A stretch of DNA of 6,054 bases, from contig CALCHD010000204.1 of NCBI GenBank assembly GCA_937901105.1, positions 1-6,054 on the forward strand, given 5' to 3'. This document shows positions 1 to 5,287 of this stretch, piece by piece. Below the pieces are notes generated by a model. That model was not told where the DNA came from. It saw nothing but the letters and a program-made list of their open reading frames with translations, and made no database searches. How positions within the stretch are numbered: position 1 is the stretch's first letter; each line of letters begins with the position of its first letter. This stretch comes from an uncultured Bacteroidales bacterium. Lineage in GTDB: Bacteria; Bacteroidota; Bacteroidia; Bacteroidales; UBA932. The position numbers and the translations under genes are program-made.

Positions 1-1
1 A

Positions 2-325
2 TTCCAGAGTGATATCTCATTCGGTATGGTTAACGTTCCAGCAAACATCATGTTCCTTGTACTTTGCGGTTTGTGTACCTCTGTAATGTGGGGCGGTATT
101 TTCAACCTTGCAGTTGAGGGTCTTGGCAAATATACTGCTGCAGCTTCAGGTATCTTTATGGTGATGGTTTGCGGTGGCGGTATCCTTCCTGCAATCCAGG
201 GGTTTGTTGCAGATGCAACCACTTATATGACAAGCTACTGGGTAGTAGTTGCAGGTCTAGGCTACTTGTTGTTCTATGCCCTTGTAGGTTCTAAAAACGT
301 AAACAAGAATATTCCTACTGAATAA
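2..325 (+). CDS. Sugar transporter of the major facilitator superfamily, FucP/GluP type (C-terminal part only)
   Basis: This is the last 107 codons of a membrane protein whose beginning lies left of the window. The frame is already open at base 2, so the ATG at 26 is an internal methionine and not a start. Three hydrophobic stretches fit the last three membrane helices of a 12-helix transporter: one around IMFLVLCGLCTSVMWGG, one around SGIFMVMVCGGGILPAIQG, and one around YWVVVAGLGYLLFYALV. The segment LAVEGLGKYTAAASG followed by GGGILPAIQGFVAD matches the pattern of fucose/glucose/galactose proton symporters (FucP, GluP), which import hexoses across the inner membrane. The tail ends in a short polar stretch with lysines and asparagines, as expected for a cytoplasmic C-terminus. 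The next gene is a sugar kinase, which supports a hexose as substrate. Family assignment is firm; the exact sugar is not determined. Confidence 0.85.
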   Translation, partial: FQSDISFGMVNVPANIMFLVLCGLCTSVMWGGIFNLAVEGLGKYTAAASGIFMVMVCGGGILPAIQGFVADATTYMTSYWVVVAGLGYLLFYALVGSKNVNKNIPTE

Positions 326-394
326 TTTTAAGAGGTAATTTCTGCGTTATGCTTGCAATTTTGCAAGCCTTGAAATTCCTCCCTTAAAATTATT
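321..394. repeat. Two-tier inverted repeat overlapping the transporter stop codon, possible terminator or processing hairpin
   Basis: The outer arms AATAATTTTAAG (321-332) and CTTAAAATTATT (383-394) are perfect complements. After small bulges, pairing resumes with AATTTC (337-342) and GAAATT (372-377). Inside sits a second perfect hairpin, GCTTGCAA (351-358) with TTGCAAGC (361-368). The transporter's TAA (323-325) lies inside the left outer arm. No run of T follows the right arm, so a classical rho-independent terminator is not shown. It could act as a 3' end or RNA-stability hairpin separating transporter and kinase expression, or be a mobile palindromic repeat. The structure is seen directly; the role is inferred. 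Confidence 0.65.
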
Positions 395-414
395 TAGCGA
401 TAATTTGATAGATT

Positions 415-1368
415 ATGGAGAAAGCATATGTAGTTGGTGTGGACATTGGAGGCCAGACCACAAAAATTGGAATTGTAGACAGAAGAGGAACCATCGTTAC
501 TCAAACGGTAATTGGCTCTAAATATAAGGCAGGCGAGGCTGGAGTATTTATCCAGGCTGTTTGCGACACTATCAGAGAGCTTGCAAAAGAGGTAGGCTTT
601 GACCAGATTCAAGGTATCGGCATTGGTACCCCTAACGGCAACTATTACAAAGGTACCATAGAGGATGCTGCCAACCTTGAGTGGGCTAAAGGGATTGTAG
701 TGGAGCTTGCAAAAGAGGTTTCACTTGCGTTGGACAACCTTCCTGTTACCGTAACAAACGATGCCAACGCCGCTGCAGTAGGCGAGATGACCTACGGTGC
801 TGCAAGAGGCATGAAGAACTTCATCATGATTACCCTTGGTACAGGTGTAGGTTCAGGCATCATCATCAACGGAGAGCTTGTTTACGGCCATGACGGCTTT
901 GCCGGCGAGCTTGGCCACGTTACCGCTGTAAGGCACAACGGCCGTCCATGCGGTTGCGGCAAGACCGGATGTCTTGAGACCTACTGCTCTGCTATTGGTG
1001 TGGCACGTACTGCAGGTGAGTGGCTTGAACTTACAGATGAGCCTTCACTATTGCGCGGCCTTGAGAACATCACTTCAAAAGATGTGTTTGAGGCAGCACA
1101 GAAAGGCGACAGTCTTGCAATCAAGATCTTTGAGTTTACAGGCAAGAAGCTTGGCGAGTCATTCGCAGACTTTGTGGCGTTCAGCGCTCCGGAGGCAATT
1201 GTAGTGTTCGGCGGCCTTGCACGCGCAGGCGAGTTCATCTTCAAGCCTATCCGTGAGGCAATGGAGGCAAATATGGTTTCTATCTGGAAAGACAAGGTAA
1301 AACTTCTTCCAAGCGCACTCAAGGAGTCAGACGCAGCCATTCTTGGAGCTTCGGCGTTGGCGTGGTAG
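415..1368 (+). CDS. ROK-family sugar kinase, probable glucokinase
   Basis: This is a complete 317-residue cytoplasmic kinase, the usual length for a ROK glucokinase. It would transfer phosphate from ATP to the 6-hydroxyl of a hexose entering glycolysis or amino-sugar metabolism. The N-terminal phosphate-binding motif is DIGGQTTK (residues 10-17), with Gln where most ROK proteins have Thr. TNDANAAA (114-121) carries the catalytic base Asp116. LGTGVGSG (141-148) is the second phosphate loop. GELGH (164-168) followed by PCGCGKTGC (178-186) gives the structural zinc site, with His168, Cys179, Cys181 and Cys186 as expected ligands, and LE after it completes the ROK signature. A C-terminal VFGGLARAG fits the adenosine site. 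There is no DNA-binding helix-turn-helix at the N-terminus, so this is an enzyme and not a ROK repressor. The start has no Shine-Dalgarno sequence, as is common in Bacteroidota. Position after a sugar transporter suggests a shared substrate. Glucose is most likely; mannose, fructose or N-acetylhexosamine cannot be excluded. Confidence 0.9.
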   Translation: MEKAYVVGVDIGGQTTKIGIVDRRGTIVTQTVIGSKYKAGEAGVFIQAVCDTIRELAKEVGFDQIQGIGIGTPNGNYYKGTIEDAANLEWAKGIVVELAKEVSLALDNLPVTVTNDANAAAVGEMTYGAARGMKNFIMITLGTGVGSGIIINGELVYGHDGFAGELGHVTAVRHNGRPCGCGKTGCLETYCSAIGVARTAGEWLELTDEPSLLRGLENITSKDVFEAAQKGDSLAIKIFEFTGKKLGESFADFVAFSAPEAIVVFGGLARAGEFIFKPIREAMEANMVSIWKDKVKLLPSALKESDAAILGASALAW

Positions 1369-1392
1369 GTTCCGGTGACGGAAAAGTAATTG

Positions 1393-1421
1393 AAGGGTGG
1401 CGTAATGCCATCCTTTTTTTT
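1393..1421 (+). terminator. Intrinsic terminator of the ROK kinase gene
   Basis: GGGTGGC (1395-1401) pairs with GCCATCC (1407-1413), with one G-T wobble, around a five-base loop GTAAT. Eight T residues follow at once (1414-1421), and the two A residues before the stem can pair with the first two T residues. It lies 24 bases after the kinase stop codon. This is the clearest rho-independent terminator in the window and implies that nadB downstream has its own promoter. Confidence 0.85.
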
Positions 1422-1604
1422 GTGCACGAAAGGGGTGTTCTGTGCGCAGAGTTAGGTTTGGGAGAGAAGTTTGTGCACGAAAAGGGTGTTCTGTGCGCAG
1501 AGTTAGGTTCGGGAGAGAAGTTTGTGCATGAAAAGGTACTTTAGTGCGCAAAGTTACTTTTGGCGGTCAGGTTTGTGCACGAAAGGGGTGTTCTGAGCGC
1601 AAAG
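1419..1604. repeat. Tandem repeat with an exact 51-base period, about 3.6 units
   Basis: Units begin with TTTGTGCA at 1419, 1470, 1521 and 1572, each exactly 51 bases after the last. Units 1 and 2 differ at only two positions. Unit 3 matches unit 2 at about 35 of 51 positions. Unit 4 keeps only its first 33 bases (1572-1604), with two changes from unit 1, then diverges. Within each unit the left end TTTGTGC can pair with GCGCAGA or GCGCAAA about 17 to 20 bases later, and GAA...TTC (or AAA...TTT in unit 3) extends the stem, so each unit can form a hairpin. The first unit overlaps the T-run of the preceding terminator. No coding role is supported; function unknown. Confidence 0.85.
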
Positions 1605-1623
1605 ATGGGGGGCAAAGATGGGG
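1599..1623. repeat. Short direct duplication, GCAAAGATGGGG twice
   Basis: The 12-mer GCAAAGATGGGG occurs at 1599-1610 and again at 1612-1623, a 13-base period. The first copy starts inside the truncated fourth unit of the 51-base array, so it marks where that array breaks down. From 1624 to 1680 I see nothing further apart from an A-rich run (1672-1679). Confidence 0.7.
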
Positions 1624-1680
1624 CTGAATGAATCTTTTCTCAATTTCTCGCTCATGCATGCATTACAAATGAAAAAAAAT

Positions 1681-1702
1681 GGTAAATTTGTTCAAATTTA
1701 CC
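1681..1702 (+). promoter_or_regulatory. Perfect palindrome with Bacteroidota -7 box, putative promoter/operator of the nad operon
   Basis: GGTAAATTTG (1681-1690) and CAAATTTACC (1693-1702) are exact reverse complements separated by TT. The left arm holds TAAATTTG (1683-1690), an exact fit to the Bacteroidota sigma factor -7 consensus TAnnTTTG. No TTTG-type -33 element is visible at the expected distance upstream. Transcription would begin a few bases after the box, giving a short leader before the ATG at 1712. A dimeric regulator bound here would cover the promoter. Such feedback control is typical of NAD-synthesis genes in other phyla (NadR, NiaR, NrtR), but which protein acts here is unknown. 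Sequence symmetry is certain; promoter and operator roles are inferred. Confidence 0.6.
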
Positions 1703-1711
1703 CAAACTAAA

Positions 1712-3349
1712 ATGCAAAAGTTTGATTACATAGTTGTAGGTAGCGGACTTGCAGGTTTGTATGCAGCCTACAAGGCTTCTTTCAAGGGAAGCGTGGCTGT
1801 CATTACCAAGTCATTTGTGAGAGAGAGCAATTCATTTAATGCCCAGGGCGGAATTGCTGCCGTTACATCTTTTGAGGACGATCCTCAAATCCATAAATCA
1901 GATACATTAATTGCCGGTAGAGGCTTGTGTGAGGAGAGCGCTGTTGATGTGCTTGTACACGAAGGCCCGGACCGTATTGAGGAGATAATTGCAGACGGAA
2001 TGCAGTTTGATACCGTAAACGGTGCGTTGGCTCTTGGCCTTGAGGGCGGACATCATAAGAGAAGGATCCTGCATGCTGGCGGAGACTCAACAGGCCGCTG
2101 GATTACAGAGTTTGTCATCTCTAAAGTTGAGGAGAAAGAGAACATTAAGGTTTATGAGAACACCTCTCTTCTTGATCTTCTTGTTCAGAATGGCGAGTGC
2201 TATGGTGTAAGGTGCTGGACAGAGGATCCTGCACTTGGCCAAAGCAGGCATGAGAAGGAGAAAGGCTGTGAGGTTCTGCTGTATGCTAACAATGTTTTCC
2301 TTACATCGGGAGGAACATCTGCAATCTTTGCACGTACAACCAATCCGCAGACAACAATCGGGGACGGTCTTGCAGTTGCATACAAGAACGGCTGCAGGAT
2401 TATGGATATGGAGTTTATCCAGTTCCACCCGTCGGGACTATACATTAAAGATTCCTCAAAGGCGTTCCTTATCAGTGAGGCTGTGAGGGGTGAGGGTGCA
2501 CATCTTATGGGCAAGGACGGCAAGAGGTTCATGGTACCTATCCATGAACTTGCAGAGTTGGCTCCAAGGGATATCGTTGCCCGCTCCATCTACAAGCAGA
2601 TGTTCAAGGACAACATGCCTTATGTTATCCTTTCGTTGAAACATCTCAACAAAGAGGAGATTTTGAGCCGATTCCCTTCTATCAATGCAAAATGCCAGGA
2701 GTTCGGCTACGACCTTACCAATGAGATTCCAGTTGCTCCGGCAGCGCACTATACAGTAGGCGGCGTGGTTTCAAATATGGACGGCCGTACAGACATTAAG
2801 AGGCTTTATGTTTGCGGTGAGATTGCTGCAACAGGCATTATGGGAGCTAACAGATTGGCTTCCAACTCATTGATTGAGTGTCTTGTGTTTGCTCACCGTG
2901 CAGTGGAGGATTCGGTGAAGAATGGCACTCCAGAGAAAATGCCTGTATTTAAGGAGGAGTACTACAGAGACGAGACCAATGCGGAGTTCTACCAGAACAT
3001 CAAATCCAAAGTTTCTGAAATCATGAATGCCCACGCCGGCATTGTGAGGACAGAAGAGAGGCTTAAAGAGGGCTTGCGCAAGATTGAGGAGCTTGCAACC
3101 GAGCTTATGATGAGCAGAAAAGTTGTGAGCACAATTCCGGTAAAAGAGTACTATGAGGATGCGGCATGGAGGCTGCTTATTGTGGCATCTCTGATTATGA
3201 ACCCTGCACTTTTGAGAAAGGAGAGCCGCGGCGGCCACTACAGGGAGGACTTCCCTCACGCAGACGAGTCGTACGAGGTACACTCTATCCAGCAGATGGG
3301 CAAGGAGATCACCACTGCACCGGTAAACAAGGATTATTTGAATTTTTAG
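1712..3349 (+). CDS. nadB: L-aspartate oxidase NadB
   Basis: This flavoenzyme oxidises L-aspartate to iminoaspartate, the first step of de novo NAD synthesis; in anaerobes fumarate can accept the electrons. From the ATG at 1712 the protein is 545 residues, close to the 540 of E. coli NadB, and begins MQKFDYIVVGSGLAG with the FAD-binding GSGLAG (10-15) in its normal place near the N-terminus. Other family marks are NSFNAQGGIAA (40-50), EGGHHKRRILHAGGDSTGR (111-129), FIQFHPSGLY (235-244), EAVRGEGAH (256-264), PRDIVARS (285-292) with the expected active-site Arg286, AAHYTVGG (344-351) with His346, and CGEIAATGIMGANRLASNS (368-386) with Arg381. The C-terminal helical domain is present. An in-frame ATG at 1679 would add 11 residues without family character and would place the palindromic promoter inside the gene, so I prefer 1712. 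It is the first gene of nadBCA. It could be confused with succinate dehydrogenase flavoprotein, but length, motifs and neighbours settle it. Confidence 0.96.
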   Translation: MQKFDYIVVGSGLAGLYAAYKASFKGSVAVITKSFVRESNSFNAQGGIAAVTSFEDDPQIHKSDTLIAGRGLCEESAVDVLVHEGPDRIEEIIADGMQFDTVNGALALGLEGGHHKRRILHAGGDSTGRWITEFVISKVEEKENIKVYENTSLLDLLVQNGECYGVRCWTEDPALGQSRHEKEKGCEVLLYANNVFLTSGGTSAIFARTTNPQTTIGDGLAVAYKNGCRIMDMEFIQFHPSGLYIKDSSKAFLISEAVRGEGAHLMGKDGKRFMVPIHELAELAPRDIVARSIYKQMFKDNMPYVILSLKHLNKEEILSRFPSINAKCQEFGYDLTNEIPVAPAAHYTVGGVVSNMDGRTDIKRLYVCGEIAATGIMGANRLASNSLIECLVFAHRAVEDSVKNGTPEKMPVFKEEYYRDETNAEFYQNIKSKVSEIMNAHAGIVRTEERLKEGLRKIEELATELMMSRKVVSTIPVKEYYEDAAWRLLIVASLIMNPALLRKESRGGHYREDFPHADESYEVHSIQQMGKEITTAPVNKDYLNF

Positions 3350-3374
3350 CTTATTCCCGATAATTTATTGCAAG

Positions 3375-4229
3375 ATGATACAGTACGAGAATTTGATAGA
3401 CAAGCTCATTGACCTGGGCCTTGAAGAGGATATCAACACAGGAGATGTAACCACCGACTCAATCATTCCGGAGTCTATGAACGGCGTGGCTACAATGACA
3501 GCAAAACAGGATGGCGTTGTATCCGGCATTGAGGTGATTAAGAAGGTTTATGAGAGATTCCAGAAAGATATAGTATACACCCCATATTTCAAGAACGGAG
3601 ATGCAGTAAAGAAAGGTGATGTGATGTTGAGAATTGAGGCATCATACCCTACACTCCTTAAAGGTGAGAGACTTTCATTGAACATCTTCCAGAGAATGTG
3701 CGGTATTGCAACCGAGACCGCTAAATATGTAAAGGAGCTTGAAGGCACATCTACAGAGCTTTTGGACACCCGCAAAACCGCTCCAGGCTTGCGCGTGCTG
3801 GACAAGATGGCCGTTAAGGACGGTGGCGGAACAAACCACAGGATGGGCCTTTATGACATGGCGATGATTAAGGACAACCACATTAAGATGGCCGGCGGTA
3901 TTACCAAGGCAGTGGAGCAGGTTAGAGGCAATATCCCTGCAACCATAAAGATTGAGGTGGAGACTACCAACCTTGACGAGGTAAGGGAGGCTATTGCTGC
4001 AGGTGCAGACATCATCATGTTGGACAACATGGACAACGCAACCATGACAGAGGCTGTAAAGATTATCAAGGCTTCCGGCAAGGCCATCAAGACAGAGGCT
4101 TCCGGAAACATGAGCATCCCACGTCTTGTGGAGGTTGCAGCAACTGGAGTGGACTACATCAGTGTAGGCGCACTTACCCATACCGTTAAGGGAATGGATA
4201 TCAGTATGAACATTCAAGTAGAGAAGTAA
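3375..4229 (+). CDS. nadC: Nicotinate-nucleotide pyrophosphorylase (quinolinate phosphoribosyltransferase) NadC
   Basis: This cytoplasmic enzyme joins quinolinate with phosphoribosyl pyrophosphate, releasing CO2, to give nicotinate mononucleotide, the point where the de novo route meets the shared end of NAD synthesis. The protein is 284 residues, normal for the family. The N-terminal domain begins with LGLEEDINTGDVTTDSI (14-30). The barrel domain shows ERLSLNIFQRMCGIAT (98-113), DTRKTAPGLR (131-140), KMAVKDGGGTNHRMGLYD (144-161), KDNH (166-169), IEVE (193-196), DIIMLDN (212-218), EASGN (241-245) and VDYISVGALTHT (259-270). The basic and acidic residues that bind quinolinate and the pyrophosphate are all in place. 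It begins 25 bases after the nadB stop with no terminator or promoter between, so the two are read as one unit. No strong Shine-Dalgarno sequence is seen. I saw no frameshift or missing key residue. Confidence 0.96.
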   Translation: MIQYENLIDKLIDLGLEEDINTGDVTTDSIIPESMNGVATMTAKQDGVVSGIEVIKKVYERFQKDIVYTPYFKNGDAVKKGDVMLRIEASYPTLLKGERLSLNIFQRMCGIATETAKYVKELEGTSTELLDTRKTAPGLRVLDKMAVKDGGGTNHRMGLYDMAMIKDNHIKMAGGITKAVEQVRGNIPATIKIEVETTNLDEVREAIAAGADIIMLDNMDNATMTEAVKIIKASGKAIKTEASGNMSIPRLVEVAATGVDYISVGALTHTVKGMDISMNIQVEK

Positions 4230-4232
4230 TAT

Positions 4233-5156
4233 ATGACAAGAGAGGAACTTGTACAGAAGATAGAAGAACTTAAAAAAGAGAAGAATGCAATAGTGCTTGC
4301 CCACTACTATTCCAACCCTGATGTTCAGGATGTTGCGGATTTCTTGGGCGACTCGCTGGAACTTTCGCGCAAGGCGGGTACTGCAGATGCAGACATCATT
4401 GTATTTGCTGGTGTCCATTTCATGGCAGAGACTGCTGCCCTCATCTCTCCAAACAAGAAGGTGCTTGTACCGGCTTTGGGCGCAGGATGTACCTTGGCAG
4501 ACGGAGTTTGCGGGCAGAACCTTGCAGATTGGAAAGCTGCCAATCCCGACGGTATTGTAGTTAGCTACGTAAATACCACCGCAGAGGTAAAGAGCCACAC
4601 AGATATCTGCTGCACAAGTGCAAATGCCCTTTCAATTGTTAAAGGCCTTCCGGAGGACAAGAAAGTGTTCTTTGTTCCCGACAGGAATCTCGGTTCATAC
4701 ATCATCTCCCAGACCGGCCGCAAGATGGAACTGTACGACGGATGCTGCAAGGTGCACGATCAGGTAACTACTCAGATGGTACTTGACATGATGGCCAAAT
4801 ATCCGGAGGCAGACGTGCTTATCCATCCGGAAAGCGTATGCTCAAGCGATCCTGTAATTTTGAATAACCCTAACTGCTACATGTATTCAACTTCAGGTAT
4901 TCTGAAGCATGCAGCAGAGAGTTCAAAGAAACAGTTCATCATTGCAACCGAGATAGGTACCCTTCACAAACTCAGCAAGGACAACCCTGGCAAGGAGTTC
5001 ATCCCTGTTTCAGAGAAGATAGTTTGCGAATATATGAAACTCGCAACCCTAGAGAAGGTGTATGAGGCATTGAGGGACGAGAAATTTGAGGTTAAAGTGC
5101 CTGAGGAGATTTCTGCAAGAGCACTTGCACCAATAACTGAGATGTTAAGCAAGTAA
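4233..5156 (+). CDS. nadA: Quinolinate synthase NadA, [4Fe-4S] enzyme
   Basis: NadA condenses iminoaspartate from NadB with dihydroxyacetone phosphate to form quinolinate, the substrate of NadC. The 307-residue length fits the short form of the family. AHYYSNPDVQDVADFLGDSLELSR (23-46) is the N-terminal signature. The three cysteines expected to hold the oxygen-sensitive [4Fe-4S] cluster are Cys86 in GAGCTLAD, Cys172 in DGCCKVH, and Cys265 in VCEYMKLATLEKVYEAL, one per pseudo-repeat domain. VNTTAEVKSHTDICCTSANA (113-132), PDRNLG (149-154) and IHPESVCSSD (197-206) are further conserved stretches. Residue 171 is also Cys, so the second ligand position has a neighbouring cysteine. The ATG lies three bases after the nadC stop, implying tight translational coupling; GAGAAG near the end of nadC may serve as a weak ribosome-binding site. 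Gene order B-C-A puts the whole aspartate-to-nicotinate mononucleotide path in one operon. The cluster suggests an anaerobic or low-oxygen life. Confidence 0.96.
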   Translation: MTREELVQKIEELKKEKNAIVLAHYYSNPDVQDVADFLGDSLELSRKAGTADADIIVFAGVHFMAETAALISPNKKVLVPALGAGCTLADGVCGQNLADWKAANPDGIVVSYVNTTAEVKSHTDICCTSANALSIVKGLPEDKKVFFVPDRNLGSYIISQTGRKMELYDGCCKVHDQVTTQMVLDMMAKYPEADVLIHPESVCSSDPVILNNPNCYMYSTSGILKHAAESSKKQFIIATEIGTLHKLSKDNPGKEFIPVSEKIVCEYMKLATLEKVYEALRDEKFEVKVPEEISARALAPITEMLSK

Positions 5157-5159
5157 TTG

Positions 5160-5272
5160 TAGTACGATGTAAATTTTAAATAGGGACCTCATTCGACGGT
5201 TGCGAGTTATTGCAAAGCAATGACGAAGCAGAGGAGACTGTGTCGTCCCTATTTGAAATTTATATCGTATTA
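5160..5272. repeat. 113-base element with 28-base terminal inverted repeats and an inner hairpin
   Basis: The left arm 5160-5187 pairs with the right arm 5245-5272 over all 28 positions, using three G-T wobbles and otherwise Watson-Crick pairs. The most conserved inner ends are AATAGGGAC (5179-5187) and GTCCCTATT (5245-5253). Inside, GTTATTGC (5206-5213) pairs with GCAATGAC (5217-5224) around AAA, with one wobble. The element starts four bases after the nadA stop and ends 15 bases before the next start codon, filling the gap. It has no coding capacity. It may be a miniature non-autonomous mobile element or a palindromic repeat of the kind scattered between bacterial genes; the minus-strand core GCTTCGTCATTGC resembles such repeats from memory. 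As RNA it would be a very stable hairpin and could end or trim the nad transcript. Confidence 0.75.
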
Positions 5273-5287
5273 ATAGATATAGTTATT

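Noticed and set aside
401..407. TAATTTG as a -7 promoter box for the ROK kinase
   Set aside because: Spacing inside the box is one base short of TAnnTTTG, and it lies only seven bases before the start codon, leaving no leader; no -33 element is visible.
981..1427. Open frame of 148 codons on the minus strand opposite the ROK kinase
   Set aside because: It is opposite well-conserved coding sequence and runs through the kinase terminator; no domain or start signal supports it.
1419..1604. CRISPR array
   Set aside because: Repeats are directly adjacent with no unique spacers between constant repeats; divergence is spread along the unit, and no cas gene is nearby.
2867..3283. Open frame of 138 codons on the minus strand opposite nadB
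   Set aside because: It overlaps the C-terminal part of a clear L-aspartate oxidase and has no family resemblance.
3675..4598. Open frame of 307 codons on the minus strand across nadC and nadA
   Set aside because: It lies opposite two genes with clear family motifs and spans their junction. Its product is rich in Cys, His and Leu with no recognisable domain, as expected from the reverse of biased codons.
5157..5287. Riboswitch upstream of the dehydrogenase
   Set aside because: The gap is occupied by a simple nested inverted repeat; no multi-helix junction or known aptamer core is recognisable.
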